NCBI GenBank assembly: GCA_037482215.1
Contig: CP148074.1
Location: 1,054,001 to 1,118,000 of the forward strand
Direction: 5' to 3'
From: Pseudomonas mendocina
GTDB taxonomy: Bacteria; Pseudomonadota; Gammaproteobacteria; Pseudomonadales; Pseudomonadaceae
Length of the DNA stretch: 64,000 nt
Shown: positions 57,625-64,000 of the stretch, one piece after another
How positions within the stretch are numbered: the stretch's first letter is position 1
Layout: each line of letters opens with the position of its first letter
Translations under genes and position numbers: made by a program
The notes under the pieces: model-generated
What the model saw: the letters and a program-made list of their open reading frames with translations, nothing else
The model's database searches: none
What the model was told of the DNA's origin: nothing

Positions 57625-57640
57625 CGCAACCACCATGCCA
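57625..57640 (-). promoter_or_regulatory. Sigma54 (-24/-12) promoter of the aldehyde dehydrogenase gene
   Basis: On the minus strand the sequence reads TGGCAT-N5-TTGCG, matching TGGCAC-N5-TTGCW at almost every position. It ends 39 nt before the start codon at 57586. Confidence 0.8.
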
Positions 57641-57726
57641 ATGCTGGCGATGAATATTAACTTATTGATAAATAAGGATATTTGTTTATTTTTTAGTGCT
57701 TGTCAGGCGCGTTGGATGTTGCAGAT

Positions 57727-57813
57727 TGAGACAGTGTGAGACAGACGCTGGAACACTGTATTGATTGAGCGTTGTGGGCTACAAAGCACAGGTGTCTCAA
57801 GCTGTAACACTGT
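57727..57813. promoter_or_regulatory. Candidate enhancer (UAS) with repeated ACACTGT / TGAGACA motifs
   Basis: TGAGACAG occurs twice, 10 bp apart (57727-57734 and 57737-57744), and inverted as TGTCTCA at 57793-57799. ACACTGT occurs at 57753-57759 and 57807-57813, and inverted at 57731-57737. These mirrored repeats lie about 95-180 bp upstream of both sigma54-type promoters and are likely binding sites of the AcoR-type activator (inference). Confidence 0.6.
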
Positions 57814-57906
57814 GTCGCGAATTTAGACGCTTAAGGCTTGGTTTTGAGGCTTTGAAAACGCCGCTATTTGCCGTAAATCCTTGCAAATAAAGGGTTTTGC
57901 TCAGTG

Positions 57907-57922
57907 TGGCACGTAATGTGTA
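57907..57922 (+). promoter_or_regulatory. Sigma54 (-24/-12) promoter of the qhpA operon
   Basis: TGGCACG-N4-GTGTA; the -24 element is perfect and the -12 element has two mismatches to TTGCA. It lies 70 nt before the qhpA start codon. Confidence 0.65.
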
Positions 57923-57991
57923 TTTGACGTTAAAGGGCACCTGCCGATTGTGGGGTGCAAATCATAAGAACAATACCGTGGAGGTCTGACC

Positions 57992-59557
57992 TTGAAGACG
58001 ACTCGACTCCGGCAGAACGTGGGCACACTGGCAATCGCCGTTGCGTCCATGATGTTCGGCCAGGCTTATGCAACCGAGGAGGGCCCAGCTCTTCTCAAGT
58101 CGAAGTGCATGGGTTGCCATATTAGCGAAGGCAACGATTCCTATAGCCGTATCAGCCATCAGCGCAAAACCCCTGAAGGCTGGTTTATGACCGTCGCGCG
58201 CATGCAGATCATGCATGGCCTTAAGATCTCCGACGACGAGCGTCGCGCCGTGGTGAAATACCTGGCCGACAAACAAGGTCTGGCTCCAAGCGAAACTGAA
58301 GGCGTGCGTTACGCCCTTGAGCGTCGTTTGAATACCGTCGAAAACTTCGATGAGCAACTGGCGCAAATGTGTGGCCGCTGCCACTCCGGTGCCCGTGTAG
58401 CGTTGCAGCGCCGTCCTGCTAAAGAGTGGGAACATCTGGTCCACTTCCACCTCGGCCATTGGCCGTCACTGGAATATCAATCCCTGTCCCGTGACCGTGA
58501 CTGGCTGGAAATCGCCCTGAAAGACATGGTGCCTGATCTGGCCAAGCGCTTCCCGATGGACGACAAAGCTTGGTCCGATTGGCAGAAGGCCAAGCCAACA
58601 GCTGATGCACTGCCGGGGCAGTGGAGCTTTAGCGGCCACATGCTGAGCAAAGGTGATGTTCGCGGCGTGATGACCGTGAAGCACGATAAGGGCGATAACT
58701 TCGACGTCACCGTTAAGGGCCAGTATGCCGACGGCACGCCGTTCAATGGCGAAGGTTCCGCCATCCTGTACAACGGCTATGAGTGGCGCGGTAACGTCAA
58801 GATTGGCGACCAGCGCATGCGTCAGATCTTCGCTGCCGTAAACGGTGAAATGAAAGGCCGCATGTTCGAAGCCGAGCATGATGAGCGTGGCCTGGACTTC
58901 AGCGCGGTCAAAGAAGGCAATGCCAAACTGCTTTCGGTTCAGCCCTCCTACATCAAAGCAGGTGCTGAAACTGAGTTGACCATGGTGGGTAACGGCCTCA
59001 AAGGCACGCCGGACTTCGGCGCGGGCGTTGAGGTGGTGAAGGTTGTTGAGTCTTCCGCCCAGCAAATGCGCGTCAAAGTTAAAGCCGCAGCAGATGCAGC
59101 CGCGGGTATCCGTGACGTGTCTGTAGGTGCTCTCAAAGGCATCGAACTGGCTGTGTACAAAGACATCGCTGAAGTGAAAGTGGTGCCTGAGTTCTCCATT
59201 GCCCGTGTGGGTGACAACGGTGGTGCAACGCCTAAAGTACAAGGCCGTTTCGAGGCTGAGGCTTGGGGCAAAAACGCTGCTGGCGAGCCGTATCGCATTG
59301 GCTACCTGCCTGCTAAATGGTCGGTAGAGCCGTTCGATGAGCGCGCTAAAGAAGACGAGGACGTGAAGTTCGCCGGTCAAATGCAGAAAGACGGTGTCTT
59401 CATTCCTGGCGATGCAGGGCCAAACCCTGAGCGCAAAATGATGACCAACAACGCCGGCAACTTGAAAGTGGTTGCTGAGCTGGAAGAGACCGGTCAGCGA
59501 GGCGAAGGCCACTTGATCGTGACAGTCCAGCGCTGGAATAACCCACCCATTCCATAA
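57992..59557 (+). CDS. qhpA: Quinohemoprotein amine dehydrogenase alpha subunit (dihaem)
   Basis: 521 residues with a TTG start at 57992 (GGAGG upstream). Signal peptide: QNVGTLAIAVASMMFGQAYA. Two c-type haem motifs lie in the mature N-terminal domain, CMGCH and CGRCH, followed by beta-rich domains (RIGYLPAKWSVEPFDERAKE late). It passes electrons from the quinone cofactor in the gamma subunit to a periplasmic acceptor. First of qhpA-qhpD-qhpC-qhpB. The enzyme oxidises primary amines such as phenylethylamine or butylamine. Confidence 0.93.
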   Translation: MKTTRLRQNVGTLAIAVASMMFGQAYATEEGPALLKSKCMGCHISEGNDSYSRISHQRKTPEGWFMTVARMQIMHGLKISDDERRAVVKYLADKQGLAPSETEGVRYALERRLNTVENFDEQLAQMCGRCHSGARVALQRRPAKEWEHLVHFHLGHWPSLEYQSLSRDRDWLEIALKDMVPDLAKRFPMDDKAWSDWQKAKPTADALPGQWSFSGHMLSKGDVRGVMTVKHDKGDNFDVTVKGQYADGTPFNGEGSAILYNGYEWRGNVKIGDQRMRQIFAAVNGEMKGRMFEAEHDERGLDFSAVKEGNAKLLSVQPSYIKAGAETELTMVGNGLKGTPDFGAGVEVVKVVESSAQQMRVKVKAAADAAAGIRDVSVGALKGIELAVYKDIAEVKVVPEFSIARVGDNGGATPKVQGRFEAEAWGKNAAGEPYRIGYLPAKWSVEPFDERAKEDEDVKFAGQMQKDGVFIPGDAGPNPERKMMTNNAGNLKVVAELEETGQRGEGHLIVTVQRWNNPPIP

Positions 59558-59570
59558 CCGAAGTCTGCCT

Positions 59571-59590
59571 GGGCGGGGTCAAACCCGCCC
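59571..59590 (+). terminator. Hairpin between qhpA and qhpD
   Basis: GGGCGGG (59571-59577) pairs with CCCGCCC (59584-59590). It lies right after the qhpA stop and probably lowers read-through or protects the qhpA message, giving more structural subunit than maturase. Confidence 0.55.
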
Positions 59591-59630
59591 GGATTTGAAC
59601 GAGGATTGGGATTTATTCCGGGAGGTCGCC

Positions 59631-61061
59631 ATGGGCGCAATCTTGAATTTGGTCGAGCGTAACCTGCATGAAGTGCGGGTCGATGCTGACCGCATGCTGT
59701 TCCATATCCCGAGTAGCTCGCTGTTCGCCACCGATGAGGTGACAGGGGGGATCATTGATGCCCTGCGTCAGGAGAGTTGCTCGTCTGAGGATCTGGTACA
59801 GCGTCTGTCCGGCCGTTTTGCCGGGCAGGACGTGAATGAGACCCTACGTGAGCTGATCGCGCTGGAAGTCGTCTCAGATGGCTCGCCACTGACGCCGGAA
59901 ATCGGTTTGAAGAAGGTTGAGCGCACAGCCCTGAACACGGTCGTTTTGAACGTGAACACCGGCTGTAACCTGAGCTGCACCTATTGCTACAAAGAAGACT
60001 TGGACAAGCCTTCAGAAGGTAAGCGGATGGGCATCGAAACGGCCGAGAACTCGGTCGAGATGTTGCTCAGAGAATCCCCGGATGAAGAGCGCTACAGCGT
60101 AGTGTTCTTTGGCGGTGAGCCGCTGTCCAACCGTCCGCTGATCGAGCATATGGTCGACTATTGCGAGCGTCGCTTTGCTGAAGAAGGCAAGCAGGTGGAA
60201 TTCATCATGACCACCAACGCTACGCTGCTCACTGAGGAAATCATTGATTACCTCAACGCACACCGTTTCGGTTTGTCGGTGAGTATCGACGGTCCAAAAA
60301 CCGTCCACGATCGCAACCGCATTACCGTGGGCGGCCAGGGTACTTATGATGTGGTTCGGCGCAAGGTTGATCTGCTGCTGTCACGTTATCGCAGCCGCCC
60401 AGTGGGCGCGCGAGTGACATTGACCCGTGGCATTACCGACGTAGAAACCATCTGGAATCACCTGTTCAACGAACTGGGTTTTGCTGAGGTGGGTTTTGCT
60501 CCGGTGACCTCCGGGGATATGGCGGATTACAACCTCACCGGTGAAGAGCTGGTTGAAGTCTTCGCCAATATGAAAGCGCTGGGGCGTCGTTATCTGGAAG
60601 CAGCGCTGGAGCACCGGAATATCGGTTTCTCCAACCTGCACCAGTTGATTACCGATATTCACGAGGGGCACAAAAAAGCGCTGCCCTGTGGTGCTGGCCT
60701 GAAAATGCTGGCGGTTGATCACAAAGGTGAATTGAACCTTTGCCACCGCTTTACAGGTTCCAGCATGCCGACGTTCGGCAATGTGCATACCGGGGTCAAA
60801 CAAGTTGAGCTGAATGACTTTCTGTCTCAGCGGCTGGATCGCACCAACACCGGTTGTGACACCTGTCGCATCCGTAATCTGTGCTCCGGCGGCTGCTATC
60901 ACGAGAGTTATGCCCGCTACGGCGACCCGACACACCCGACTTATCACTACTGCGAACTGATGCGCGACTGGGTCGACTTCGGCATTGAAGTCTACAGCCG
61001 CATCATGGCCGCCAATCCGGCCTTTATCAGCAGTTACATCACTCCGCGGAAGGAGCACTGA
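59631..61061 (+). CDS. qhpD: QhpD, radical SAM/SPASM maturase forming thioether crosslinks
   Basis: 476 residues from the ATG at 59631, which has GGGAGG 6 nt upstream; a TTG at 59595 is weaker. The N-terminal domain (about 1-90) resembles a RiPP recognition element. The radical SAM cluster motif is CNLSCTYCY (about residue 110), with FFGGEPL following. A SPASM-type C-terminus binds further clusters ([20 protein letters not shown], then [17 protein letters not shown]). It forms Cys-to-Asp/Glu thioether bonds in QhpC. It lies 2 nt before qhpC. Confidence 0.93.
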   Translation: MGAILNLVERNLHEVRVDADRMLFHIPSSSLFATDEVTGGIIDALRQESCSSEDLVQRLSGRFAGQDVNETLRELIALEVVSDGSPLTPEIGLKKVERTALNTVVLNVNTGCNLSCTYCYKEDLDKPSEGKRMGIETAENSVEMLLRESPDEERYSVVFFGGEPLSNRPLIEHMVDYCERRFAEEGKQVEFIMTTNATLLTEEIIDYLNAHRFGLSVSIDGPKTVHDRNRITVGGQGTYDVVRRKVDLLLSRYRSRPVGARVTLTRGITDVETIWNHLFNELGFAEVGFAPVTSGDMADYNLTGEELVEVFANMKALGRRYLEAALEHRNIGFSNLHQLITDIHEGHKKALPCGAGLKMLAVDHKGELNLCHRFTGSSMPTFGNVHTGVKQVELNDFLSQRLDRTNTGCDTCRIRNLCSGGCYHESYARYGDPTHPTYHYCELMRDWVDFGIEVYSRIMAANPAFISSYITPRKEH

Positions 61062-61062
61062 T

Positions 61063-61386
61063 ATGAAACATCTGAAGCCGCTCAATAACAAAGCACAAAT
61101 GCTCGACAAGGCTGCAGCCGAAGACCGTATCGAAGAAGTCATGGCGATGAGTGCCGTAGCAGGTTGTACTGCTACCACCGACCCGGGCTGGGAAGTTGAC
61201 GCCTTTGGCGGTGTGACGTCCTTGTGCCAACCGATGGAAGCCGACCTTTATGGTTGCTCTGACCCTTGCTGGTGGCCTGCTCAGGTGCCGGACATGATGA
61301 GCACCCATCAGAACTGGAACGCTGAGGCCATGAACACCAAAGATGATTGGCGCAACCTTGAAAGCGTATTCCCGAAAGATAAATGA
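61063..61386 (+). CDS. qhpC: Quinohemoprotein amine dehydrogenase gamma subunit (CTQ precursor)
   Basis: 107 residues from the ATG at 61063: a 28-residue leader (ending IEEVMA) and a 79-residue mature part starting MSAVAGC. In mature numbering, the crosslink partners C7-E16, C27-D33 and C41-D49 and the cofactor pair C37-W43 are all present ([17 protein letters not shown]). The leader is removed by QhpE. It carries cysteine tryptophylquinone, the amine-oxidising cofactor. The ribosome site AGGAG precedes it. Confidence 0.95.
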   Translation: MKHLKPLNNKAQMLDKAAAEDRIEEVMAMSAVAGCTATTDPGWEVDAFGGVTSLCQPMEADLYGCSDPCWWPAQVPDMMSTHQNWNAEAMNTKDDWRNLESVFPKDK

Positions 61387-61419
61387 CTGGCGACCGACAA
61401 GAATAAGAGGGGTATAACA

Positions 61420-62544
61420 ATGAAACTCAAAACCATCGCCAGCTTCGCGACAGCTGTCGCAGGACTCGCTCTAGGCGCGCACGCCTGGGCAGCCGCTGAT
61501 GCAGGCCCAGCGTTGAAGGCCGGTCAGGAATACATGATCGCCACCAACTACCCAAACAACCTGCATGTTGTGGAGTTGACTAACGACACGCTGTACAAAA
61601 CCTGCAAACTGCCTGACGCTTTTGGTCCAGGCACAGCCATGATGGGGCCGGATAAGAAGACTGCCTATCTGCTGAACAACCACTATGCAGATCTGTACGG
61701 TGTGAACCTGGACAACTGTGAAACGGTTTTCCACGCCAAGCTGTCGCAAAGCCCGAGTGAGAAAGTCCGCTCCATGTTCTCTTTTGCTGTCAGCCCGGAT
61801 GGCAAAGAGATCTACGCAACGGTCAACCCAACTCAGCAAATGAGCGACCACTATGTGGTCCAGCAGCCGCGTCTGGATGTGTTCAGCACTGATGGTGGGT
61901 TGGACGCCAAGCCAATCCGCAGCTTCCCGATGCCGCGCCAGGTGTACCTGATGCGCACCGCGGATGACGGCAGCCTGTACGCCGCTGGCGCTGACATCTA
62001 CAAGATGGACGTGAAAACCGGTAAGTACGAAGTTGCTCTGCCGCTGCGTAACTGGAAACGCCCGAACTACAGCGCGCCTGATGTTCTGTATTTCTGGCCT
62101 CACCAGACTTCGCGCAATGACTTCTCCATGCTCTACACCGCTGCGAAGTTCCAAGACGAGAAGCAAGACCTTGCCACTGCTGAGTACCTCTATGGTTTCT
62201 TGAGCATCGACCTGAAGACTGGCAAGACAATCGTTGAAGACTTTGCGCCGTTGATCGAGCTGTACTTCTCCGGCTTACGTTCGCCGAAGGACCCGAACCA
62301 GATGTTTGGCGTACTGAACCGCCTGACCAAGTACGACATCAAGGAGAAGAAGCTGCTGAAGGCTGCCAACCTTGATCACTCGTACTATTGCATCGCCTTT
62401 AACACCAAAGGCAGCAAGCTGTATCTGGCCGGTACCTTCAACGACATCGCTGTTTATGATCCTGAGAACCTGGAAAAGATCAAAAACATCGAGCTGCCAG
62501 GCGGTGACATGGCCATCACCACCACCCAAGTGTTTGTTCGCTAA
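61420..62544 (+). CDS. qhpB: Quinohemoprotein amine dehydrogenase beta subunit
   Basis: 374 residues. Signal peptide: TIASFATAVAGLALGAHAWA. The mature protein is a beta-propeller with repeats such as YMIATNYPNNLHVVEL, FAVSPDGKEIYATVNP and YCIAFNTKGSKLYLAG. It has no cofactor of its own and forms the active-site cover with the gamma subunit. Last gene of the structural operon, followed by a strong terminator. Confidence 0.93.
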   Translation: MKLKTIASFATAVAGLALGAHAWAAADAGPALKAGQEYMIATNYPNNLHVVELTNDTLYKTCKLPDAFGPGTAMMGPDKKTAYLLNNHYADLYGVNLDNCETVFHAKLSQSPSEKVRSMFSFAVSPDGKEIYATVNPTQQMSDHYVVQQPRLDVFSTDGGLDAKPIRSFPMPRQVYLMRTADDGSLYAAGADIYKMDVKTGKYEVALPLRNWKRPNYSAPDVLYFWPHQTSRNDFSMLYTAAKFQDEKQDLATAEYLYGFLSIDLKTGKTIVEDFAPLIELYFSGLRSPKDPNQMFGVLNRLTKYDIKEKKLLKAANLDHSYYCIAFNTKGSKLYLAGTFNDIAVYDPENLEKIKNIELPGGDMAITTTQVFVR

Positions 62545-62602
62545 GACCTGACTGGCCGGCAGGCGATGCCCAGCATCCCTGTCGGTCCTTTCGAGCAGGT
62601 AA

Positions 62603-62638
62603 AACGATAAGCCTGCGAACCATCGCATGCTTATCGTT
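62603..62638 (+). terminator. Terminator of the qhpADCB operon
   Basis: AACGATAAGC (62603-62612) pairs with GCTTATCGTT (62629-62638); an inner TGCGA/TCGCA stem and an ACCA loop complete a long hairpin, 58 nt after the qhpB stop. Confidence 0.8.
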
Positions 62639-62758
62639 ATCTAAGAGGGGAGGCATTTGAGCGTGCCGTTAACTGCCCCGATCTATCTGGCCTCTCTGCC
62701 TAATGTTGAGGCCTGCTGATAAGCGTTGATCCCAAAACAAAGACAAGAAGGGAAAGCA

Positions 62759-64000
62759 ATGAATCACCACAGCTATACACGAGGGCAGCAGGATAAGAGC
62801 CTGCTTGCCATGACCATAGGCGAAGCCTTTGACGCCACCGTTGCCCGGTTTCCAGAGCGCGAGGCACTCGTTGTATGCCACCAAAGCCTGCGCTATAGCT
62901 GGCAGACCCTAGCCGAAGCAGTTGAACGTCATGCGCGTGCGCTAATGGCTGTCGGTATAAAGCGTGGTGATCGTCTGGGTATTTGGGCACCTAACTGCGC
63001 TGAGTGGTGTATTACCCAATTTGCCAGCGCGAAGATCGGTGCAATTCTGGTCAATATCAACCCTGCTTACCGCACGAGTGAGCTGGAATACGCCCTGCGC
63101 CAATCAGGTTGCAGTTGGGTTATTTGTGCTGATGCGTTCAAAACCTCTGACTATCACGCCATGCTCCAAGGTCTGGTACCCGAGCTGAGCGACGCCGTAC
63201 CAGGGCAGATAGCCAGCGATCTTCTGCCAGAATTGCGTGGTGTTGTCAGTCTGGCTGCTAACCCCCCGGCGGGTTTTCTGTCTTGGGCTAGCCTGCAAGC
63301 GCGTGCTGACGAAGTCAGCCCAGCTGAACTGGCTGAGTGCCAAGCCGGTTTGCAATTCGACGATGCCATTAATATTCAGTACACCTCTGGCACTACAGGT
63401 TTCCCAAAAGGGGCGACACTGAGCCACTACAACATTCTTAACAACGGTTACATGGTCGGTGAAAGCCTCCGCCTGACTGAACAGGACCGAATGGTGATCC
63501 CGGTGCCGTTGTATCACTGCTTTGGCATGGTGATGGGCAACCTGGGCTGTATGACCCATGGTTCCACCATGATTTACCCAAGCGACGCGTTTGACCCGCT
63601 GACCACCCTGCGTGTGGTCGCTCAAGAAAAAGCCACGGCACTGTATGGTGTGCCGACCATGTTCATTGCTGAGTTGGATCACCCGCAGCGCGGTGAGTTT
63701 GATCTGTCCAGCCTGCGTACAGGCATCATGGCCGGAGCAACGTGCCCCATCGAAGTGATGCGCCGCGTCATTAGCGAAATGCACATGAGCGAAGTACAGA
63801 TCGCCTACGGCATGACGGAGACCAGCCCCGTTTCACTGCAAACCGGGCCGGATGATGACCTGGAGCTGCGCGTTACCACGGTCGGACGCACCCAGCCACA
63901 GCTGGAAAGTAAGATCGTCGATGCCGAAGGTAAAATCGTTCCCCGTGGCACCATCGGTGAACTCTGCACCCGTGGCTACAGCGTGATGTTGGGGTACTGG
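62759..64000 (+). CDS. AMP-binding acyl-CoA synthetase (3' end outside window)
   Basis: 414 residues are visible from the ATG at 62759 (AAGGGA upstream); it runs off the right edge. The AMP-binding motif is [16 protein letters not shown] and the adenylate motif is [23 protein letters not shown] is typical of medium-chain or branched acyl-CoA ligases. It activates a carboxylic acid with ATP and CoA. It follows the amine dehydrogenase genes after a terminator and could take the acid made from the amine, but the substrate is not determined. Confidence 0.88.
   Translation, partial: MNHHSYTRGQQDKSLLAMTIGEAFDATVARFPEREALVVCHQSLRYSWQTLAEAVERHARALMAVGIKRGDRLGIWAPNCAEWCITQFASAKIGAILVNINPAYRTSELEYALRQSGCSWVICADAFKTSDYHAMLQGLVPELSDAVPGQIASDLLPELRGVVSLAANPPAGFLSWASLQARADEVSPAELAECQAGLQFDDAINIQYTSGTTGFPKGATLSHYNILNNGYMVGESLRLTEQDRMVIPVPLYHCFGMVMGNLGCMTHGSTMIYPSDAFDPLTTLRVVAQEKATALYGVPTMFIAELDHPQRGEFDLSSLRTGIMAGATCPIEVMRRVISEMHMSEVQIAYGMTETSPVSLQTGPDDDLELRVTTVGRTQPQLESKIVDAEGKIVPRGTIGELCTRGYSVMLGYW

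Noticed and set aside
58466..59512. 348-codon minus-strand frame opposite qhpA
   Set aside because: Shadow of the dihaem subunit gene, which has haem motifs and signal peptide on the other strand.
1..64000. CRISPR arrays, tRNA, rRNA genes and prophage
   Set aside because: No regularly spaced repeats, no cloverleaf or rRNA-like sequence and no phage structural genes were seen when reading the window.

Overview
This window looks like a Pseudomonas chromosome. The gene sets are typical of that genus: an LsfA-type peroxiredoxin beside sulfate-starvation genes, an OprD-family porin, a RocS1/RocA1/RocR-type signalling locus, an aprX-aprD-aprE-aprF type I secretion locus, CadR/CadA, and a complete quinohemoprotein amine dehydrogenase (qhp/pea) cluster. 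Base composition is moderate (mid-fifties GC by eye), with AT-rich intergenic stretches. The species cannot be named from this alone.

Region 1 (1-12.6 kb) is a sulfur-scavenging region. It holds lsfA (cut by the window edge), a frameshifted OprD-like porin, and decayed remnants of an SsuA-like binding protein and an SfnB-like flavin monooxygenase. Two sulfate ABC transporter sets follow: sbp-cysT-cysW without an adjacent cysA, and a full sbp-cysT-cysW-cysA. Between them lie an unusual sigma54-activator-like AAA+ protein, an RBBP9-like hydrolase and the small protein OscA. The sulfate-uptake arm is intact, while the organosulfur arm has decayed.

Region 2 (12.6-18.3 kb) is a three-gene signalling locus: a REC-EAL phosphodiesterase (RocR-like), a large hybrid kinase with two periplasmic sensor domains (RocS1/BvgS-like) and a LuxR-type response regulator (RocA1-like).

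Region 3 (18.6-33.3 kb) is accessory DNA bounded by insertion sequences. On the left is a heavily mutated IS3-family remnant. On the right are a broken IS5-family copy and an intact IS3-family element with perfect 27-bp ends and a TTA target duplication. Between them lie an orphan secreted protein and a beta-oxidation-type catabolic cluster: enoyl-CoA hydratase/hydroxyacyl-CoA dehydrogenase, MHS-family transporter, LysR regulator, acyl-CoA dehydrogenase, CaiB-type CoA-transferase and PcaF-like thiolase. The set could import an organic acid, activate it by CoA transfer and oxidise it to acetyl-CoA plus succinyl-CoA or a similar product.

Region 4 (33.7-42.8 kb) encodes a type I secretion apparatus (AprD/E/F-like) led by an AprX-like putative substrate without RTX repeats; no protease or inhibitor gene follows. 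A lipoprotein alpha/beta hydrolase and an overlapping DUF4105 membrane protein come next.

Region 5 (42.8-50.1 kb) holds a catalase, a two-helix small membrane protein, a Tat-exported PhoX-family phosphatase, and the divergent cadR/cadA metal-resistance pair.

Region 6 (50.1-64 kb) is the amine-oxidation cluster: a GAF-sigma54 activator; the maturation genes qhpF, qhpE and qhpG; a divergent aldehyde dehydrogenase; and qhpA, qhpD, qhpC and qhpB. An acyl-CoA synthetase follows and runs off the right edge. Sigma54-type promoters face both ways from the 57.6-57.9 kb intergenic region, with repeated enhancer-like motifs between them, which fits control by the linked activator. Together these genes would oxidise a primary amine in the periplasm to an aldehyde, the aldehyde to an acid, and then activate an acid with CoA.
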